64,000 nucleotides of DNA from Roseovarius sp. THAF27 (GCF_009363655.1 NZ_CP045393.1:3286001-3350000), one strand, 5' to 3'. Shown: positions 36,986 to 47,036, counted from the first letter of the stretch. The notes: generated by a model from the letters alone, not told the origin. Program-made: numbers and translations.

Positions 36986-37130
36986 AGATGGTGTGATACC
37001 CCCCGCATTTGCGCAGGTAAAGCACAGGTTGGGAAGATTCTGTGCCTTTTCCCATGCCGGCGGGAACCGAATCGTGTAAGTTGTGTTCTATTGTAGGAAA
37101 TTGACTTCGCTGCCCCGGGGGATCCGCGCA

Positions 37131-37826
37131 ATGTGGCGCTTTATTTTGGTAACGTTCGCTTTTCTTGGTTTCGCCTTCTGGGAACTCAGCGGCGGCGCCG
37201 ATTACGCGCCCAGTGAAAACTCGATCCAGGCCCGGGCAAACGACCCCGCGCCAGAGGTGACCGTGGCCGAATCGCAGCCCGTCGAACCGCCCGCCCCGGA
37301 ACGCATAGAACTGCCCGAGACCACCAAGCCCGAACGCTTCCAGATCACGCTGGCCTCCGTCGGCGAGATGGCAGAGGCCGGCGCCGCCCAGCAGACCGCC
37401 CGGACAGAGCGTGTCGAGGACAAGGCCCGGTTCCTGACCCGCCCGAAAACCAACGAAGACAATGCCGTCCTGGCCGCCCTGGAAGAGGGCGGTGCAGCCG
37501 CGGACCAGGTCAAGCGTCACTGGCCTGGCGCGATCGAGCTGTTCGAGCAGCAAGCCTCGCAGGCCGAGCTGCGCGAACAGGCCGAAGCGGCCGCGCGGTC
37601 GGCACGCGCCGACATGGCCTATTCCGACATTCGCTACATCACCGCCAGCTCTGCCAACATGCGTGGCGGACCGGGCACCGACTTTGCCCGCGTCGGCAGC
37701 CTTGGCGAAGGGGCCGAGGTGGCCGTGCTCGGACGTGCCGACAACGGCTGGCTGGAACTCGAGGTCGTCACGACCGGCGAAACCGGCTGGATGGCCGACT
37801 GGCTCGTCAGCGACCCGGCGCGGTAA
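37131..37826 (+). CDS. SH3b domain-containing protein, membrane-anchored
   Basis: A 231-residue protein. A single N-terminal hydrophobic segment (MWRFILVTFAFLGFAFW) acts as signal or anchor, followed by a Pro/Glu-rich linker, a helical Ala/Glu-rich region (about 120-165) and a C-terminal bacterial SH3 domain from ASSANMRGGPGTDFARVG to GWMADWLVSD. Such domains bind peptidoglycan or peptides in the periplasm. The start was chosen at the hydrophobic segment; an upstream ATG at 37083 has no Shine-Dalgarno. It is divergent from parC. Confidence 0.83.
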   Translation: MWRFILVTFAFLGFAFWELSGGADYAPSENSIQARANDPAPEVTVAESQPVEPPAPERIELPETTKPERFQITLASVGEMAEAGAAQQTARTERVEDKARFLTRPKTNEDNAVLAALEEGGAAADQVKRHWPGAIELFEQQASQAELREQAEAAARSARADMAYSDIRYITASSANMRGGPGTDFARVGSLGEGAEVAVLGRADNGWLELEVVTTGETGWMADWLVSDPAR

Positions 37827-37877
37827 TTCGCACTCAAAGCGATTGCATATGACGCCGGCCCGCGCCAAGGTCCGGCC

Positions 37878-38708
37878 ATGACGCGGAAATCCCTCCTTAT
37901 TACCGGCTGTTCCTCCGGCATCGGCTATGACGCGGCGCACGGTCTACGGGCGCGCGGCTGGCGCGTGTTCGCCTCCTGCCGGCAGGAAAAGGACTGTGCC
38001 CGGATGCGGGCCGAAGGCTTCGACAGCCCCCTCATCGACTATCAACAGCCCGACACCATAACCTCCGGCCTTGCCGAAGTTCTCGACGCCACCGGCGGCA
38101 CGCTGGATGCGCTTTTCAACAACGGCGCCTTCGGCTGCCCCGGCATGGTCGAGGATCTGCCCACAGACGCCCTGCGCGCCATCTTCGAGGCCAACTTCTT
38201 CGGCTGGCACGAGCTGACGCGCCAGGTCATCCCGGTTATGCGGGCCCAGGGGCACGGGCGGATCGTGCAAAACTCCTCCGTTCTGGGCTTTGCCACGCTG
38301 CGGATGCGCGGCGCCTACAACGCCACCAAGCATGCGCTCGAAGGTCTGACCAGCACCATGCGGATCGAGATGCGCGACACGCCCATTCACATCGTCCTGA
38401 TCGAACCCGGGCCGGTGACGTCCAAGATCCGCGTCAACTCGATCCCCCATTTCGAACGCTGGATCGACTGGAAAAATGCCCCCGCCCGGCCGCTCTACGA
38501 AAAACGCCTCATCCCGCGCCTTTACCACAGCAGCGGGCCGGACACGTTCGAACTGCCTGCCCCCTCCGTCACGAAAAAGCTGATCCATGCATTGGAATCC
38601 CCACGCCCCCGCGCCCGCTATTTCGTCACCACGCCGACCTATCTGCTGGACGCGCTGCGGCGCATCCTGCCAACCAGCGCTCTCGACTGGATCCAGGCGA
38701 AACTGTAA
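37878..38708 (+). CDS. Short-chain dehydrogenase/reductase
   Basis: A 276-residue classical SDR. The cofactor motif TGCSSGIG is at 9-16, NNGAFG corresponds to the NNAG motif, and the active site is Ser133/134, Tyr147 and Lys151 (YNATK). Arg at 35 (ASCRQ) suggests NADPH preference. The long C-terminal extension (SVTKKLIHALESPRPRARYF) is seen in the retinol/steroid-type branch. The substrate is unknown. It is 51 bp downstream of the SH3 gene. Confidence 0.9.
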   Translation: MTRKSLLITGCSSGIGYDAAHGLRARGWRVFASCRQEKDCARMRAEGFDSPLIDYQQPDTITSGLAEVLDATGGTLDALFNNGAFGCPGMVEDLPTDALRAIFEANFFGWHELTRQVIPVMRAQGHGRIVQNSSVLGFATLRMRGAYNATKHALEGLTSTMRIEMRDTPIHIVLIEPGPVTSKIRVNSIPHFERWIDWKNAPARPLYEKRLIPRLYHSSGPDTFELPAPSVTKKLIHALESPRPRARYFVTTPTYLLDALRRILPTSALDWIQAKL

Positions 38709-38817
38709 CCGGACGGCCCGAAAGGGCAGGCAAGCGGCCCCGCGTCACCTTACCCCATTCGCCTTTTGACACAGACGGGCTACCTCCGGCATTGACTGGA
38801 AAAACCAAGAGTCTCAC

Positions 38818-39030
38818 ATGCTCAACGACCCCCTCTTCATCATCGCCGCGCTTGCCTGCGCGGTCGTCGGCGTCATTCTCATCCTGGGCATTTCGAACTT
38901 CGGCAAGGAAGGCATCGACAACGCCAAGCGCTCGAACAAGTTCATGCGCTGGCGCATCATCGCCCAGTTCATTGCAGTGGTCCTCATCCTGCTTTTCGTC
39001 TATATCCGCCGCCAAATGGGAGGTGAATGA
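38818..39030 (+). CDS. HIG1-domain twin-transmembrane protein
   Basis: A 70-residue membrane protein with two hydrophobic helices (about 7-24 and 46-64) joined by a basic loop, FGKEGIDNAKRSNKFMRWR. The loop contains R-x-R-x3-Q (MRWRIIAQ), the signature of the HIG1/Rcf1 family that associates with cytochrome c oxidase. Its stop overlaps the following adenosyltransferase open frame (ATGA), so the two are expressed together. Why a HIG1 protein is coupled to a cobalamin enzyme is unclear. Confidence 0.78.
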   Translation: MLNDPLFIIAALACAVVGVILILGISNFGKEGIDNAKRSNKFMRWRIIAQFIAVVLILLFVYIRRQMGGE

Positions 39031-39032
39031 AT

Positions 39033-39605
39033 ATGGTCGTTCTCAACAAAATCTACACCAAGACCGGCGATCACGGCGAAACCGCGCTCGGCAACGGGTC
39101 TCGCGTGGCCAAGCACTCGATGCGCGTCACCGCTTACGGCACCGTGGACGAGGTGAACGCCACAGTCGGCCTCGCCCGCCTACATGCCGACGGCGAAACC
39201 GATGCCGCCCTGTCGCGCATCCAGAACGATCTCTTCGATCTCGGCGCCGATCTCTGCCGCCCCGACATGGAAAACGACGACAAGGCGGAATTCGCGCCCC
39301 TGCGCATGGTCGACAGCCAGGTCTCGCGCCTGGAAACCGAGATCGACACCATGAACAAGGTCCTGGAACCCCTGCGCAGCTTCATCCTGCCCGGCGGTTC
39401 GGCCCTGTCGGCGCACCTGCATCTCTGCCGCACCGTGTCGCGGCGGGCCGAACGCCTGGCGGTGGAACTCGCCACGATGGAACACGTGAACCCGGCGGCG
39501 GTGAAATACCTCAACCGCCTCAGCGACTGGTTCTTCGTCGCCGCCCGCATGGCCAACGATTCAGGCCGCGACGACGTGCTCTGGACACCGGGCGCAAACC
39601 GCTGA
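39033..39605 (+). CDS. pduO: ATP:cob(I)alamin adenosyltransferase (PduO type)
   Basis: About 190 residues. It converts cob(I)alamin to adenosylcobalamin, the cofactor of methylmalonyl-CoA and ethylmalonyl-CoA mutases. The ATP-binding N-terminus IYTKTGDHGETALGNGSRV, the AYGTVDEVNATVGLAR segment and the C-terminal SRRAERLAVELA ... LNRLSDWFFVAAR are diagnostic. ATG 39033 is preferred because GGAGG lies nine bases upstream; ATG 39027 overlaps the HIG1 stop. The link to acyl-CoA mutase pathways fits mcd elsewhere in the window. Confidence 0.94.
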   Translation: MVVLNKIYTKTGDHGETALGNGSRVAKHSMRVTAYGTVDEVNATVGLARLHADGETDAALSRIQNDLFDLGADLCRPDMENDDKAEFAPLRMVDSQVSRLETEIDTMNKVLEPLRSFILPGGSALSAHLHLCRTVSRRAERLAVELATMEHVNPAAVKYLNRLSDWFFVAARMANDSGRDDVLWTPGANR

Positions 39606-39705
39606 ACCTGCGCTGAAATCTCTGGCGCGGGGCTGGCAAAAGTGACATTCTGAGCGCCAAATGCCGGGCGATCCAACGCCCGGTCCGAGCAGCCAGGAGA
39701 GGTCC

Positions 39706-40509
39706 ATGACCCTGCCCACCATCGCCATGTTCTGGGACGGCCCGCCGCTGGGCTTCATCGAACGGCTGTGCGTCACGTCCTTCGTCGATGCCGGCCATCC
39801 CGTGGTGATGTTTTCCTACCACGGGGTCGAGGATTGCCCGAAAGGCGTCGAACAGGCCCCCGCCTCCGATATCCTGCCCGACCCCGATACCATCGTGCGC
39901 CACGAACGCACCGGCAGCCCCGCGATCCACGCCGACAAGTTCCGCTATCACCTGCTGGCCAAGAACGACGGTATCATCTGGTCCGACACCGATGCCTACT
40001 GCCTCAAGCCTTTCCTTCCCAAGGACGGCTTCTTCTTCGGCCGCGAAAGCGACAAGGTCGTGGCCAATGGCGTGATGGCCCTTCCGGCCGCGTCGCCCTC
40101 GCTGCAAAGCCTGATCGAGTTCTGCGAGGACGAGTATGCCATCCCGCCCTGGATGATGCCCCGCCACAAGGAGGAAATGCGCGCCCGTGCCGAGGCGGGC
40201 GATCCGATGCATGTGTCCGAAATGCCCTGGGGCGCGTGGGGGCCCAAGGCGCTGTCGCATTTCCTGCATCAGAACGACGAGTTCAAGCACGCGCTCGATC
40301 CGCACGTTCTGTACCCCGTCCTGTTCGAGGACCGGCGCATCTATTTCCGAGAGGCGTGGAAGGTCTGGAAACAGGTGCAGGAAGATACCGTCTCGATCCA
40401 TTTCTACGGCCGGCGCGTGCGCGAACGGCTGTGGAACCGTTTCAACGGCACCCCGCCCGAGGATTCGGTGCTGCATGAACTGGCGCAGAAACACGGCGTC
40501 GCCCCCTGA
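39706..40509 (+). CDS. Glycosyltransferase with DXD motif (GT32-like)
   Basis: A 267-residue protein with an Asp-x-Asp metal/nucleotide-sugar motif at 94-96 (GIIWSDTDAYCLKPF) and an upstream ADKFRYHLLAKNDG, the layout of glycosyltransferases containing DXD sugar-binding regions. AGGAGAGG precedes ATG 39706. It ends with a basic ERLWNRFNG segment. It may modify lipopolysaccharide or capsule; no polysaccharide genes are adjacent. It lies between the adenosyltransferase gene and etfBA. Confidence 0.75.
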   Translation: MTLPTIAMFWDGPPLGFIERLCVTSFVDAGHPVVMFSYHGVEDCPKGVEQAPASDILPDPDTIVRHERTGSPAIHADKFRYHLLAKNDGIIWSDTDAYCLKPFLPKDGFFFGRESDKVVANGVMALPAASPSLQSLIEFCEDEYAIPPWMMPRHKEEMRARAEAGDPMHVSEMPWGAWGPKALSHFLHQNDEFKHALDPHVLYPVLFEDRRIYFREAWKVWKQVQEDTVSIHFYGRRVRERLWNRFNGTPPEDSVLHELAQKHGVAP

Positions 40510-40685
40510 CACCGGCGCTTTGCGCACAGATTCCCCGCACCGTACCGGAAACGCGACGTCGCAAGTCGGAAACGTGACGATTTTACCCTGTTTCCCCGGC
40601 TAACAGTTCTGTATCAAACGCCCCACAGCAAGGGGCGGAGTCGCATCACGGCGGCTCTGCGCAATTTTTTAGGGAGACCATGCCG

Positions 40686-41444
40686 ATGAAGGTGCTCGTG
40701 CCTGTCAAACGCGTGATCGACTACAACGTGAAGGTCCGCGTCAAGGCGGACGGATCGGGCGTCGATCTTGCCAATGTCAAAATGTCGATGAACCCGTTCG
40801 ACGAAATCGCCGTCGAAGAGGCCATCCGCCTGAAAGAGGCCGGCAAGGCCGACGAGGTCGTCGCCGTGTCCATCGGCGTCAAGCAGGCGCAGGAAACCCT
40901 GCGCACCGCGCTCGCCATGGGCGCCGACCGCGCCATCCTGGTCGAGGCCGCCGACGACGTGCACACCGACATCGAGCCGCTGGCCGTCGCCAAGATCCTC
41001 GCCGCCGTCGTCAAGGAAGAAGAGCCCGGCCTCGTGATCGCCGGCAAACAGGCCATCGACAACGACATGAACGCCACCGGCCAGATGCTGTCGGCCCTGC
41101 TGGGCTGGTCGCAAGGCACCTTCGCCTCCAAGCTGGACATCGACGGCGACAATGCCGTCATCACCCGCGAGGTCGATGGCGGTCTGCAGACGATCAAGGT
41201 CAAGATGCCCACGATCGTCACCGTGGACCTGCGCCTGAACGAGCCGCGCTATGCCTCGCTGCCCAACATCATGAAGGCCAAGAAAAAGCCGCTCGACGAG
41301 AAAACCGCCGCCGATTACGGCGTCGACGTCGCGCCGCGCCTCGAAATCGTCAAGACCGAAGAGCCCGAGGCCCGCAAGGCCGGCGAAATGGTCGGATCGG
41401 TCGATGAACTTGTCGCCAAACTCAAAGAAGCGGGGGCCGTGTAA
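40686..41444 (+). CDS. etfB: Electron transfer flavoprotein subunit beta
   Basis: A 252-residue subunit of ETF, which takes electrons from acyl-CoA dehydrogenases and passes them to ETF-ubiquinone oxidoreductase. The N-terminus [19 protein letters not shown] and the ETF-beta signature region around [20 protein letters not shown] are typical. ATG 40686 is chosen because GGGAG sits nine bases upstream; ATG 40680 is too close to it. It overlaps etfA by one base. Mcd in this window is an expected electron donor. Confidence 0.97.
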   Translation: MKVLVPVKRVIDYNVKVRVKADGSGVDLANVKMSMNPFDEIAVEEAIRLKEAGKADEVVAVSIGVKQAQETLRTALAMGADRAILVEAADDVHTDIEPLAVAKILAAVVKEEEPGLVIAGKQAIDNDMNATGQMLSALLGWSQGTFASKLDIDGDNAVITREVDGGLQTIKVKMPTIVTVDLRLNEPRYASLPNIMKAKKKPLDEKTAADYGVDVAPRLEIVKTEEPEARKAGEMVGSVDELVAKLKEAGAV

Positions 41445-42373
41445 TGTCTGTACTTCTTCTTGCCGAAGTCAACGATGGCGAACTGGCGTTCGACGCCACC
41501 GCCAAGGCGGTCACCGCCGCGTCCAAGCTGGGCGACGTGACCGTGCTCTGCGCCGGGGGCTCCGCCGCCGCCGCGGGCGAGGCCGCCGCCAAGATCGACG
41601 GTGTCTCCAAGGTCCTCGTGGCCGAGGACGCCTCGCTGGGCCACCGCCTGGCGGAATCCACCGCTGCCCTGATCGTGTCGCTCGCCGGCGACTACGAACA
41701 CATCGTCGCCCCGGCCACCACCGACGCCAAGAACGTCATGCCCCGCGTGGCCGCCCTTCTGGACGTCATGGTCATTTCCGACGCCTCCGGCGTGGTCGAC
41801 GCCAACACGTTCGAGCGTCCGATCTACGCCGGCAACGCGATCCAGACGGTGAAGTCCTCGGATGCCAAGAAGGTCGTCACCTTCCGCACCGCCACCTTCG
41901 ACGCCGCCGGTGACGGCGGCTCGGCCTCGGTCGAGACCATTTCCGCCGCCGACAACCCCGGCCTGTCGGAATGGGTCGAGGACAAGGTTGCCGAATCCGA
42001 CCGCCCCGAGCTGACCTCGGCGGGCGTCGTCGTCTCCGGCGGCCGTGGCATCGGCTCGGAAGAGAACTTCAAGCTGATCGAGAACCTCGCCGACAAGCTG
42101 GGCGCCGCCGTGGGCGCGTCCCGTGCGGCTGTCGACTCCGGCTATGCCCCCAACGACTGGCAGGTCGGCCAGACCGGCAAGGTCGTGGCACCGGATCTCT
42201 ACATCGCCGTGGGCATCTCGGGCGCGATCCAGCACCTTGCGGGCATGAAGGACAGCAAGGTCATCGTCGCCATCAACAAGGATGAAGAGGCGCCGATCTT
42301 CCAGGTCGCCGATTACGGCCTCGTGGCCGACCTCTTCACCGCCGTGCCGGAACTGACCGAGAAACTCGGCTAA
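41444..42373 (+). CDS. etfA: Electron transfer flavoprotein subunit alpha
   Basis: A 309-residue FAD-binding ETF subunit. The C-terminal FAD domain is intact: [57 protein letters not shown] and [12 protein letters not shown]. It starts at ATG 41444, which shares a base with the etfB stop (TAATG). It ends at an intrinsic terminator at 42399-42419. Confidence 0.98.
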   Translation: MSVLLLAEVNDGELAFDATAKAVTAASKLGDVTVLCAGGSAAAAGEAAAKIDGVSKVLVAEDASLGHRLAESTAALIVSLAGDYEHIVAPATTDAKNVMPRVAALLDVMVISDASGVVDANTFERPIYAGNAIQTVKSSDAKKVVTFRTATFDAAGDGGSASVETISAADNPGLSEWVEDKVAESDRPELTSAGVVVSGGRGIGSEENFKLIENLADKLGAAVGASRAAVDSGYAPNDWQVGQTGKVVAPDLYIAVGISGAIQHLAGMKDSKVIVAINKDEEAPIFQVADYGLVADLFTAVPELTEKLG

Positions 42374-42398
42374 TCCGTCCCGCACATGGCACTGAATT

Positions 42399-42419
42399 GA
42401 CCCGCCCCCGTGGCGGGTC
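42399..42419 (+). terminator. etfBA terminator
   Basis: Perfect 8-bp stem GACCCGCC/GGCGGGTC with a 5-nt loop, followed by TCTTCGTTTT, 25 nt after the etfA stop. Confidence 0.88.
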
Positions 42420-42435
42420 TCTTCGTTTTGGGCCC

Positions 42436-42457
42436 GTAGGGTGGGTGAAAACCCACG
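42436..42457 (+). repeat. REP element
   Basis: GTAGGGTGGGTGAAAACCCA then CG. It lies just after the etfBA terminator and ends 20 nt before the stop of the convergent DUF6473 gene. Confidence 0.88.
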
Positions 42458-42476
42458 CTCCGCCGCCTGCAAGTGC

Positions 42477-43313
42477 TCACGGATCCAACACCCCCGCCAA
42501 TACAGGGATCAACGCCTCCGCCACCGCGTCATGTGCCGCCTGCCCCGGCAGATCCCGCGGCACGCCCGCCTCATCCCCCGCCGCGTCGGATGGCGGACTC
42601 GCCACGCGCGCCCCGACCTGCGCCACCTTGCCGGCCTCCACGAACGCCACCGCGTGCCGCTGCAACCCCGCGACCATCTCGCGTCCCACCAGCACCGGCT
42701 CGCATCGGGCCTCGACCGCGTCCTCATCCCGATCCGGCGCGCGCTCGGAAAACCACAACAGGATCACCGGCGCCCGGATTCCCGCGATCAGCATCCGCAT
42801 GCCCGTCTCCCAGGCGCGCGCCAGTTCCAGCCGCAACTGCCCGAACCGTTCCGGCGAAACCGCCTTCAGATGCATCAGCATGTGCCGCGTAAAACTGAAC
42901 TCGCTGAAATCCACTTCCGGGAACAGCGCCCGCAACGGCGGCTCGGCCCGCAGAAAGCGATCGTTGCGCCGCGAATGCACCTTGTAGAACGGGTTCGACA
43001 GGTTCGCCGCGCACGGCACCTGCACCACCGCCGCCGCCGCCCCGGACGCGATGCGCGTCAGCCCTGTGTCGCCCAGCATCACGTCGATCCCCGCATTGGG
43101 CTGGCCGAGGTTCACGCAGGCCACGCCCGTCGCCGCCTCGATCCCTTGCGCAAAGGGGCGGGCGACGAACTTGCCATAGGTCTCGGTCCCACCCAGGAAC
43201 GCCACATACTCATTCGTCAGGCTTCGCTTCGGCCCCCGAACCGCCAGCTTCGACACCCCGTACCGGCACGCCTCCGGCGCCGCTTTCCAGCGGCCCTTGC
43301 CATGAAAGGACAT
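42477..43313 (-). CDS. DUF6473 family protein
   Basis: A 278-residue protein. The N-terminal segment [20 protein letters not shown] and [20 protein letters not shown] are typical of a family found in Rhodobacterales (DUF6473, from memory). The middle has a hydrolase-like outline, but I see no certain catalytic triad. The start was placed at ATG 43311-43313 (MSFHGKGRW), because the upstream open frame runs into the divergent dehydrogenase gene. Function is unknown; related genes tend to occur near polysaccharide or sulfotransferase genes, which is not so here. Confidence 0.72.
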   Translation of the reverse strand: MSFHGKGRWKAAPEACRYGVSKLAVRGPKRSLTNEYVAFLGGTETYGKFVARPFAQGIEAATGVACVNLGQPNAGIDVMLGDTGLTRIASGAAAAVVQVPCAANLSNPFYKVHSRRNDRFLRAEPPLRALFPEVDFSEFSFTRHMLMHLKAVSPERFGQLRLELARAWETGMRMLIAGIRAPVILLWFSERAPDRDEDAVEARCEPVLVGREMVAGLQRHAVAFVEAGKVAQVGARVASPPSDAAGDEAGVPRDLPGQAAHDAVAEALIPVLAGVLDP

Positions 43314-43470
43314 CTCGCCCACCTCATTATACTCACCCAATCGCCAGCTTTGGGCCGCAGGCCTTGCGATTCCGTTAAAGGCGCAATTCGTCCAGAATTT
43401 TAACGTCCGCTTTCCCTTGCAGCGCCCTCGGCACGGGGCATATGGTGTCGCAAAAGCGAAAGGGACCTGC

Positions 43471-44346
43471 ATGGACATCCGCAAGGTGGGCGTCGTCGGC
43501 GCCGGACAGATGGGCAACGGAATCGCGCATGTGATGGCCGTCGCGGGCTATGACGTCCTGCTCAACGACATCAACCAGGAGGCGCTGGACAAGGGCCTCG
43601 GCGTGATCAAGTCGAACATGGACCGCATGGTCAGCCGCGACAAGATGAAGGCCGAGGACCGCGATGCCGCCTTGTCGCGCATCACCACCACGCTCGACCT
43701 GCCCGAACTGGGCAAGACCGACCTCGTCGTGGAATCCGCCACCGAGCGCGAGACCGTCAAGCAGGCCATCTTCGAGGATCTCGTGCCGCATCTCGGCCCC
43801 GACACGATCCTCACGTCGAACACCTCTTCGATCTCGATCACACGCCTTGCCAGCCGCACCGACCGCCCCGAGAAATTCATGGGCTTTCACTTCATGAACC
43901 CGGTGCCGGTCATGCAACTGGTCGAACTGATCCGCGGCATCGCCACCGACAAACCCACCTACGACGCCTGCCTCGCCGTCGTGGAAAAGCTCGGCAAGAC
44001 CGCCGCCAGTTCCGAGGATTTCCCCGCCTTCATCGTCAACCGCATCCTGATGCCCATGATCAACGAGGCGGTCTACACGCTCTACGAGGGCGTGGGGTCC
44101 GTCACCTCCATAGACACCTCGATGAAGCTCGGCACCAATCACCCGATGGGCCCGCTGGAACTGGCGGATTTCATCGGGCTGGACACCTGCCTTGCCATCA
44201 TGAACGTGCTGCATGACGGGCTGGCGGATACGAAATACCGCCCCTGCCCGCTGCTGACGAAATATGTCGAGGCCGGCTGGCTGGGCCGCAAGACCGGCCG
44301 CGGCTTCTACGACTATCGCGGCGAGGAACCGGTCCCGACCCGCTGA
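43471..44346 (+). CDS. 3-hydroxybutyryl-CoA dehydrogenase
   Basis: A 291-residue 3-hydroxyacyl-CoA dehydrogenase of the short, monofunctional type. The Rossmann motif [11 protein letters not shown] is at 8-18. The catalytic His lies in [16 protein letters not shown], and the C-terminal domain has [20 protein letters not shown]. It oxidises 3-hydroxybutyryl-CoA to acetoacetyl-CoA with NAD, or the reverse. AAAGGG precedes ATG 43471. It fits the acyl-CoA theme of etfBA and mcd. Confidence 0.96.
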   Translation: MDIRKVGVVGAGQMGNGIAHVMAVAGYDVLLNDINQEALDKGLGVIKSNMDRMVSRDKMKAEDRDAALSRITTTLDLPELGKTDLVVESATERETVKQAIFEDLVPHLGPDTILTSNTSSISITRLASRTDRPEKFMGFHFMNPVPVMQLVELIRGIATDKPTYDACLAVVEKLGKTAASSEDFPAFIVNRILMPMINEAVYTLYEGVGSVTSIDTSMKLGTNHPMGPLELADFIGLDTCLAIMNVLHDGLADTKYRPCPLLTKYVEAGWLGRKTGRGFYDYRGEEPVPTR

Positions 44347-44382
44347 CATGGCTGAAAACCCAAGCGACTTCGGCACCATATC

Positions 44383-44473
44383 GTAGGGTGGGTCAAAACC
44401 CACGCGCGTCACGTCTGTGGGTTGGGTGAAAACCCGTGCGCGACACCTTGCGTAGGGTGGGTGAAAACCCACC
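44383..44473 (+). repeat. Three tandem REP-like elements
   Basis: Complete copies lie at 44383-44404 (GTAGGGTGGGTCAAAACCCA) and 44452-44473 (GTAGGGTGGGTGAAAACCCA), 69 bp apart. A degenerate copy at 44416-44438 lacks GTAG. The last copy ends 8 nt before the acyltransferase stop. All point the same way. Confidence 0.87.
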
Positions 44474-44480
44474 GCGGCCC

Positions 44481-45389
44481 TCACGTATCGCCCAGGCTCA
44501 ACGTATGCTCACGCAACCACGCCATAAACCCGCGCGGGTCCTTGTCCAACAATTCCATCTGCTCCGGCGTGATTGGCGCGCCCACGACCGGCTTCTGCGG
44601 ATTGTTGCACCCCCGCACCACCTCGTGCAGCAACAAGCTCTGGCGCAGCGTGGCCGAGATGCAGTTGGCCATCTGGTAGGCGCGTGAATTGGCGCCGGGA
44701 AAGTAGATCGGCACCACCGTGGCCCCCGACCGCCGGATCATCTGCGCGGTAAAGACATTCCATTCGCGCTCCTTGACCGGCCCGAACAGGCTGTCCGACG
44801 ATGCCACCACGCCCGACGGGAACACGCTGATCGCGCCGCCTTCCTTCAGGTGCGCCATCGCCTTGGCGCGCATCTCCACCGACTTGCGCTGCGCGTCGGG
44901 TTCATGCGGAAACGGCACCGAGATCATGTAGGACGCCGCCACCTCGTCGATCCCGGTCAACAGGGCGCGGGTCAGGATCTTGTAATCGGTGCGCCGCCGC
45001 CCGATCAGGTCGGCCAGGATCATCCCGTCCACCAGCCCGTGCGGATGGTTTGCCACGATCACGACCGGCCCGGTCTCGGGGATATTGTCGATCTGGTCCT
45101 GCGGCGTCAGCAGCGGGATGCCCATCGTATCGAGCGCCGCGCGCCAGAACGGCTGGCCCGTGGGCGCGCCGCGTTTCTCGAACGCCTTGATCATCTTGAT
45201 GATCGTCAGCTTGCCGGTGACCCACTCGATCGCGCGGATGGTAAAGGCCGTGGCCGGACTGTCGAATGAATTGGCATAGGTCAGGCTGCGCCGGTCATAC
45301 TTGGTGAAATTGACCGATCCGGGCTGCGCCTCACCGCTCTGATCCTGCGCCTTGTCCGCCACGTGGTCTGTTCCCGTCCCGCCGCGCAT
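44481..45389 (-). CDS. Lysophospholipid acyltransferase family protein
   Basis: A 302-residue PlsC-like acyltransferase. The active-site block NHPHGLVDG at 114-122 corresponds to the NHPxGxxDG form used by this subfamily rather than the plain HxxxxD. SVFPSGVVASS corresponds to the FPEG-type block. It probably acylates a lysolipid or ornithine-type lipid at the inner membrane; the substrate is unknown. The called ATG 45387-45389 lacks a good Shine-Dalgarno and the first 25 residues look unconserved. It starts seven nucleotides after ptsH, so it ends the PTS operon. Confidence 0.85.
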   Translation of the reverse strand: MRGGTGTDHVADKAQDQSGEAQPGSVNFTKYDRRSLTYANSFDSPATAFTIRAIEWVTGKLTIIKMIKAFEKRGAPTGQPFWRAALDTMGIPLLTPQDQIDNIPETGPVVIVANHPHGLVDGMILADLIGRRRTDYKILTRALLTGIDEVAASYMISVPFPHEPDAQRKSVEMRAKAMAHLKEGGAISVFPSGVVASSDSLFGPVKEREWNVFTAQMIRRSGATVVPIYFPGANSRAYQMANCISATLRQSLLLHEVVRGCNNPQKPVVGAPITPEQMELLDKDPRGFMAWLREHTLSLGDT

Positions 45390-45396
45390 CGCGCGC

Positions 45397-45675
45397 CTAC
45401 ATGTCCTCGCCGAACCGGTCGGCCACCAACGCGCTCACGGCATCCGCCAGCGCCTCGGCGTCGGGCCCCCAGGCTCGCACGTCAATAGTCGTTCCACGCG
45501 ACGCTGCCAACATCAAAAGGCCCATGATGCTGTCCGCGCCGGTGGTCTGGCCATCATGGCTGACCTCGGCCTGCGCGTCGAATCCCTCGACCACCTCCAC
45601 CAACTTGGCCGCGGCACGCGCGTGCAGGCCCTTCTCGTTGACGATCTCGATCTCGCGGGTGACGGTGTCTGTCAT
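45397..45675 (-). CDS. ptsH: HPr phosphocarrier protein (regulatory PTS)
   Basis: A 92-residue HPr. His18 in EKGLHARAAAKL is the phosphohistidine site, and Ser49 in GADSIMGLLMLAAS is the HprK target. ATG 45673-45675 begins the family sequence MTDTVTREIEIVNEKGLH; upstream codons in frame belong to the preceding gene's antisense. No sugar-specific EIIB or EIIC is nearby, so it serves regulation rather than transport. It is the fourth gene of hprK-rapZ-EIIA-ptsH. Confidence 0.96.
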   Translation of the reverse strand: MTDTVTREIEIVNEKGLHARAAAKLVEVVEGFDAQAEVSHDGQTTGADSIMGLLMLAASRGTTIDVRAWGPDAEALADAVSALVADRFGEDM

Positions 45676-45707
45676 GTCGGTCTTGGTCTTTCCGGGTCTG
45701 CCCCGCA

Positions 45708-46091
45708 TCACGGGGTGTGGCTGTCGATATACTTGCGCCCCGCATCCAGCGCGGCGCGCGCGGCCTCGGGCACCGGCAGGTCGCGGCTCTTGGCCAGCTT
45801 CAGCAGCATCGGCAGGTTCGCCCCGTAAAGGATACGCCGGTTCTCCGGCTGGCACGCCTTGAGCGACAGGTTGGCCGGCGACGCGCCGAAGATATCCACC
45901 ACGATCAGCACGCCATCGCCGGTGTCCACCTCGTCGGCCACCCGGCAGATCTCGTCCTGTTTCTCGCCGCGGTCGAAATCGCCCTCGATCGGAATGGCGC
46001 GGATACCGGACTGGCTGCCGACGACGTGCTCGATCGCCTTCAGATAGCCCTGTGCCAGGCCGCCATGTGCCACGATCACGATCCCGATCAC
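45708..46091 (-). CDS. PTS system mannose-family EIIA component
   Basis: A 127-residue EIIA-Man-like protein. The phosphorylated residue is His9 in [28 protein letters not shown] is the other family landmark. It starts at GTG 46089-46091, overlapping the rapZ stop (GTGA). In alphaproteobacteria this EIIA has no membrane permease and acts as the terminal phosphoacceptor of a signalling PTS. Confidence 0.94.
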   Translation of the reverse strand: MIGIVIVAHGGLAQGYLKAIEHVVGSQSGIRAIPIEGDFDRGEKQDEICRVADEVDTGDGVLIVVDIFGASPANLSLKACQPENRRILYGANLPMLLKLAKSRDLPVPEAARAALDAGRKYIDSHTP

Positions 46092-47023
46092 GCCCCGATA
46101 TCCCTTTCCTTCGCTGCCTCGGCCGCTGCGCCGGGGCCGGACGGCACGAGCAAGCCGCGCCGTTCCAGTTCGCGATGCCTTATAGACACCTGCCAGCCCG
46201 CCTCTGCAAGGGTTTCGGACAAGGTTTCTGCCATCGTGACGCTGCGATGCTGCCCGCCGGTACAGCCGAACCCGATCGCCAGATAGGCCTTGCCTTCCGC
46301 CTTGTAGGCCGGCAAGAGCTGCCGCACCAGATCGCCCACGCGGTCCGCGAAGCCCTTAAACATCGGGTCGTCGCCCACATAGGCCCGCACCCGCGCGTCC
46401 TGCCCGGTCAGCCCGCGCAGCCCGGCCTCCCAATAGGGGTTCCGCAGGAACCGGCAGTCCAGCACCATGTCCAGGCCCCTTGGCAGGCCCCGCTTGTAGG
46501 AAAACGACTGCACGGACACCGACATGTGCCCGCCTTCGCCCGGTGCGAACCAGCGCGACAGATCCGCCCGCAGGTCGTGCGGCGACAATTCGGACGTGTC
46601 GATCAGGATATCGGCCCGCGCCCGGATCGGGCCCAGCAGGTCGAACTCGCGGGCGATGCCGATATCGGGGGTCTCGGCCGGGGCAAGGGGATGGCGACGC
46701 CGCGTTTCCGAAAAGCGACGCGTCAGCACCTCGGCACTGCTGTCCAGATACAGCACCTGCAGATGCACTGTCGCATCGGTGCTCAGCCGGTCGATCACCT
46801 CGATCAGCGCATTGGTGGAAAAATCCCGGTTGCGCGTGTCCACGCCCAGCACCAGCGGCTTGTCCGGGCCCTCGCCCTCGATCAGCCGCGGCAACAGCGA
46901 CAGCGGCAGGTTGTCGATCGCCTCGAACCCCATATCCTCCAGCGCGCGGATCGCAGTCGTCCGCCCGGCTCCCGAGGGGCCGGTCACCAGAACCAGTCTT
47001 TTCGTCACCGGACCTGCCGGCAT
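46088..47023 (-). CDS. rapZ: RapZ family RNase adapter / nucleotide-binding protein
   Basis: A 311-residue protein. The N-terminal P-loop is GPSGAGRTT at 15-23, in which the usual Lys is Arg. GVDTRNRDF and the C-terminal domain with [20 protein letters not shown] and [14 protein letters not shown] are diagnostic for RapZ (YvcJ/YhbJ). In E. coli RapZ binds GlcN-6-P and directs RNase E to GlmZ; in alphaproteobacteria its target is not settled. It lies between hprK and the EIIA gene. Confidence 0.95.
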   Translation of the reverse strand: MPAGPVTKRLVLVTGPSGAGRTTAIRALEDMGFEAIDNLPLSLLPRLIEGEGPDKPLVLGVDTRNRDFSTNALIEVIDRLSTDATVHLQVLYLDSSAEVLTRRFSETRRRHPLAPAETPDIGIAREFDLLGPIRARADILIDTSELSPHDLRADLSRWFAPGEGGHMSVSVQSFSYKRGLPRGLDMVLDCRFLRNPYWEAGLRGLTGQDARVRAYVGDDPMFKGFADRVGDLVRQLLPAYKAEGKAYLAIGFGCTGGQHRSVTMAETLSETLAEAGWQVSIRHRELERRGLLVPSGPGAAAEAAKERDIGA

Positions 47024-47036
47024 CGCGGGCCACTCC

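Noticed and set aside
34937..37096. Plus-strand open frame (719 codons) antisense to parC
   Set aside because: Shadow frame. parC is certain from its motifs and full length.
44383..44473. Tandem REP units considered as a CRISPR array
   Set aside because: Units are short, unequal, include a degenerate copy, and recur singly elsewhere. No cas gene is present.
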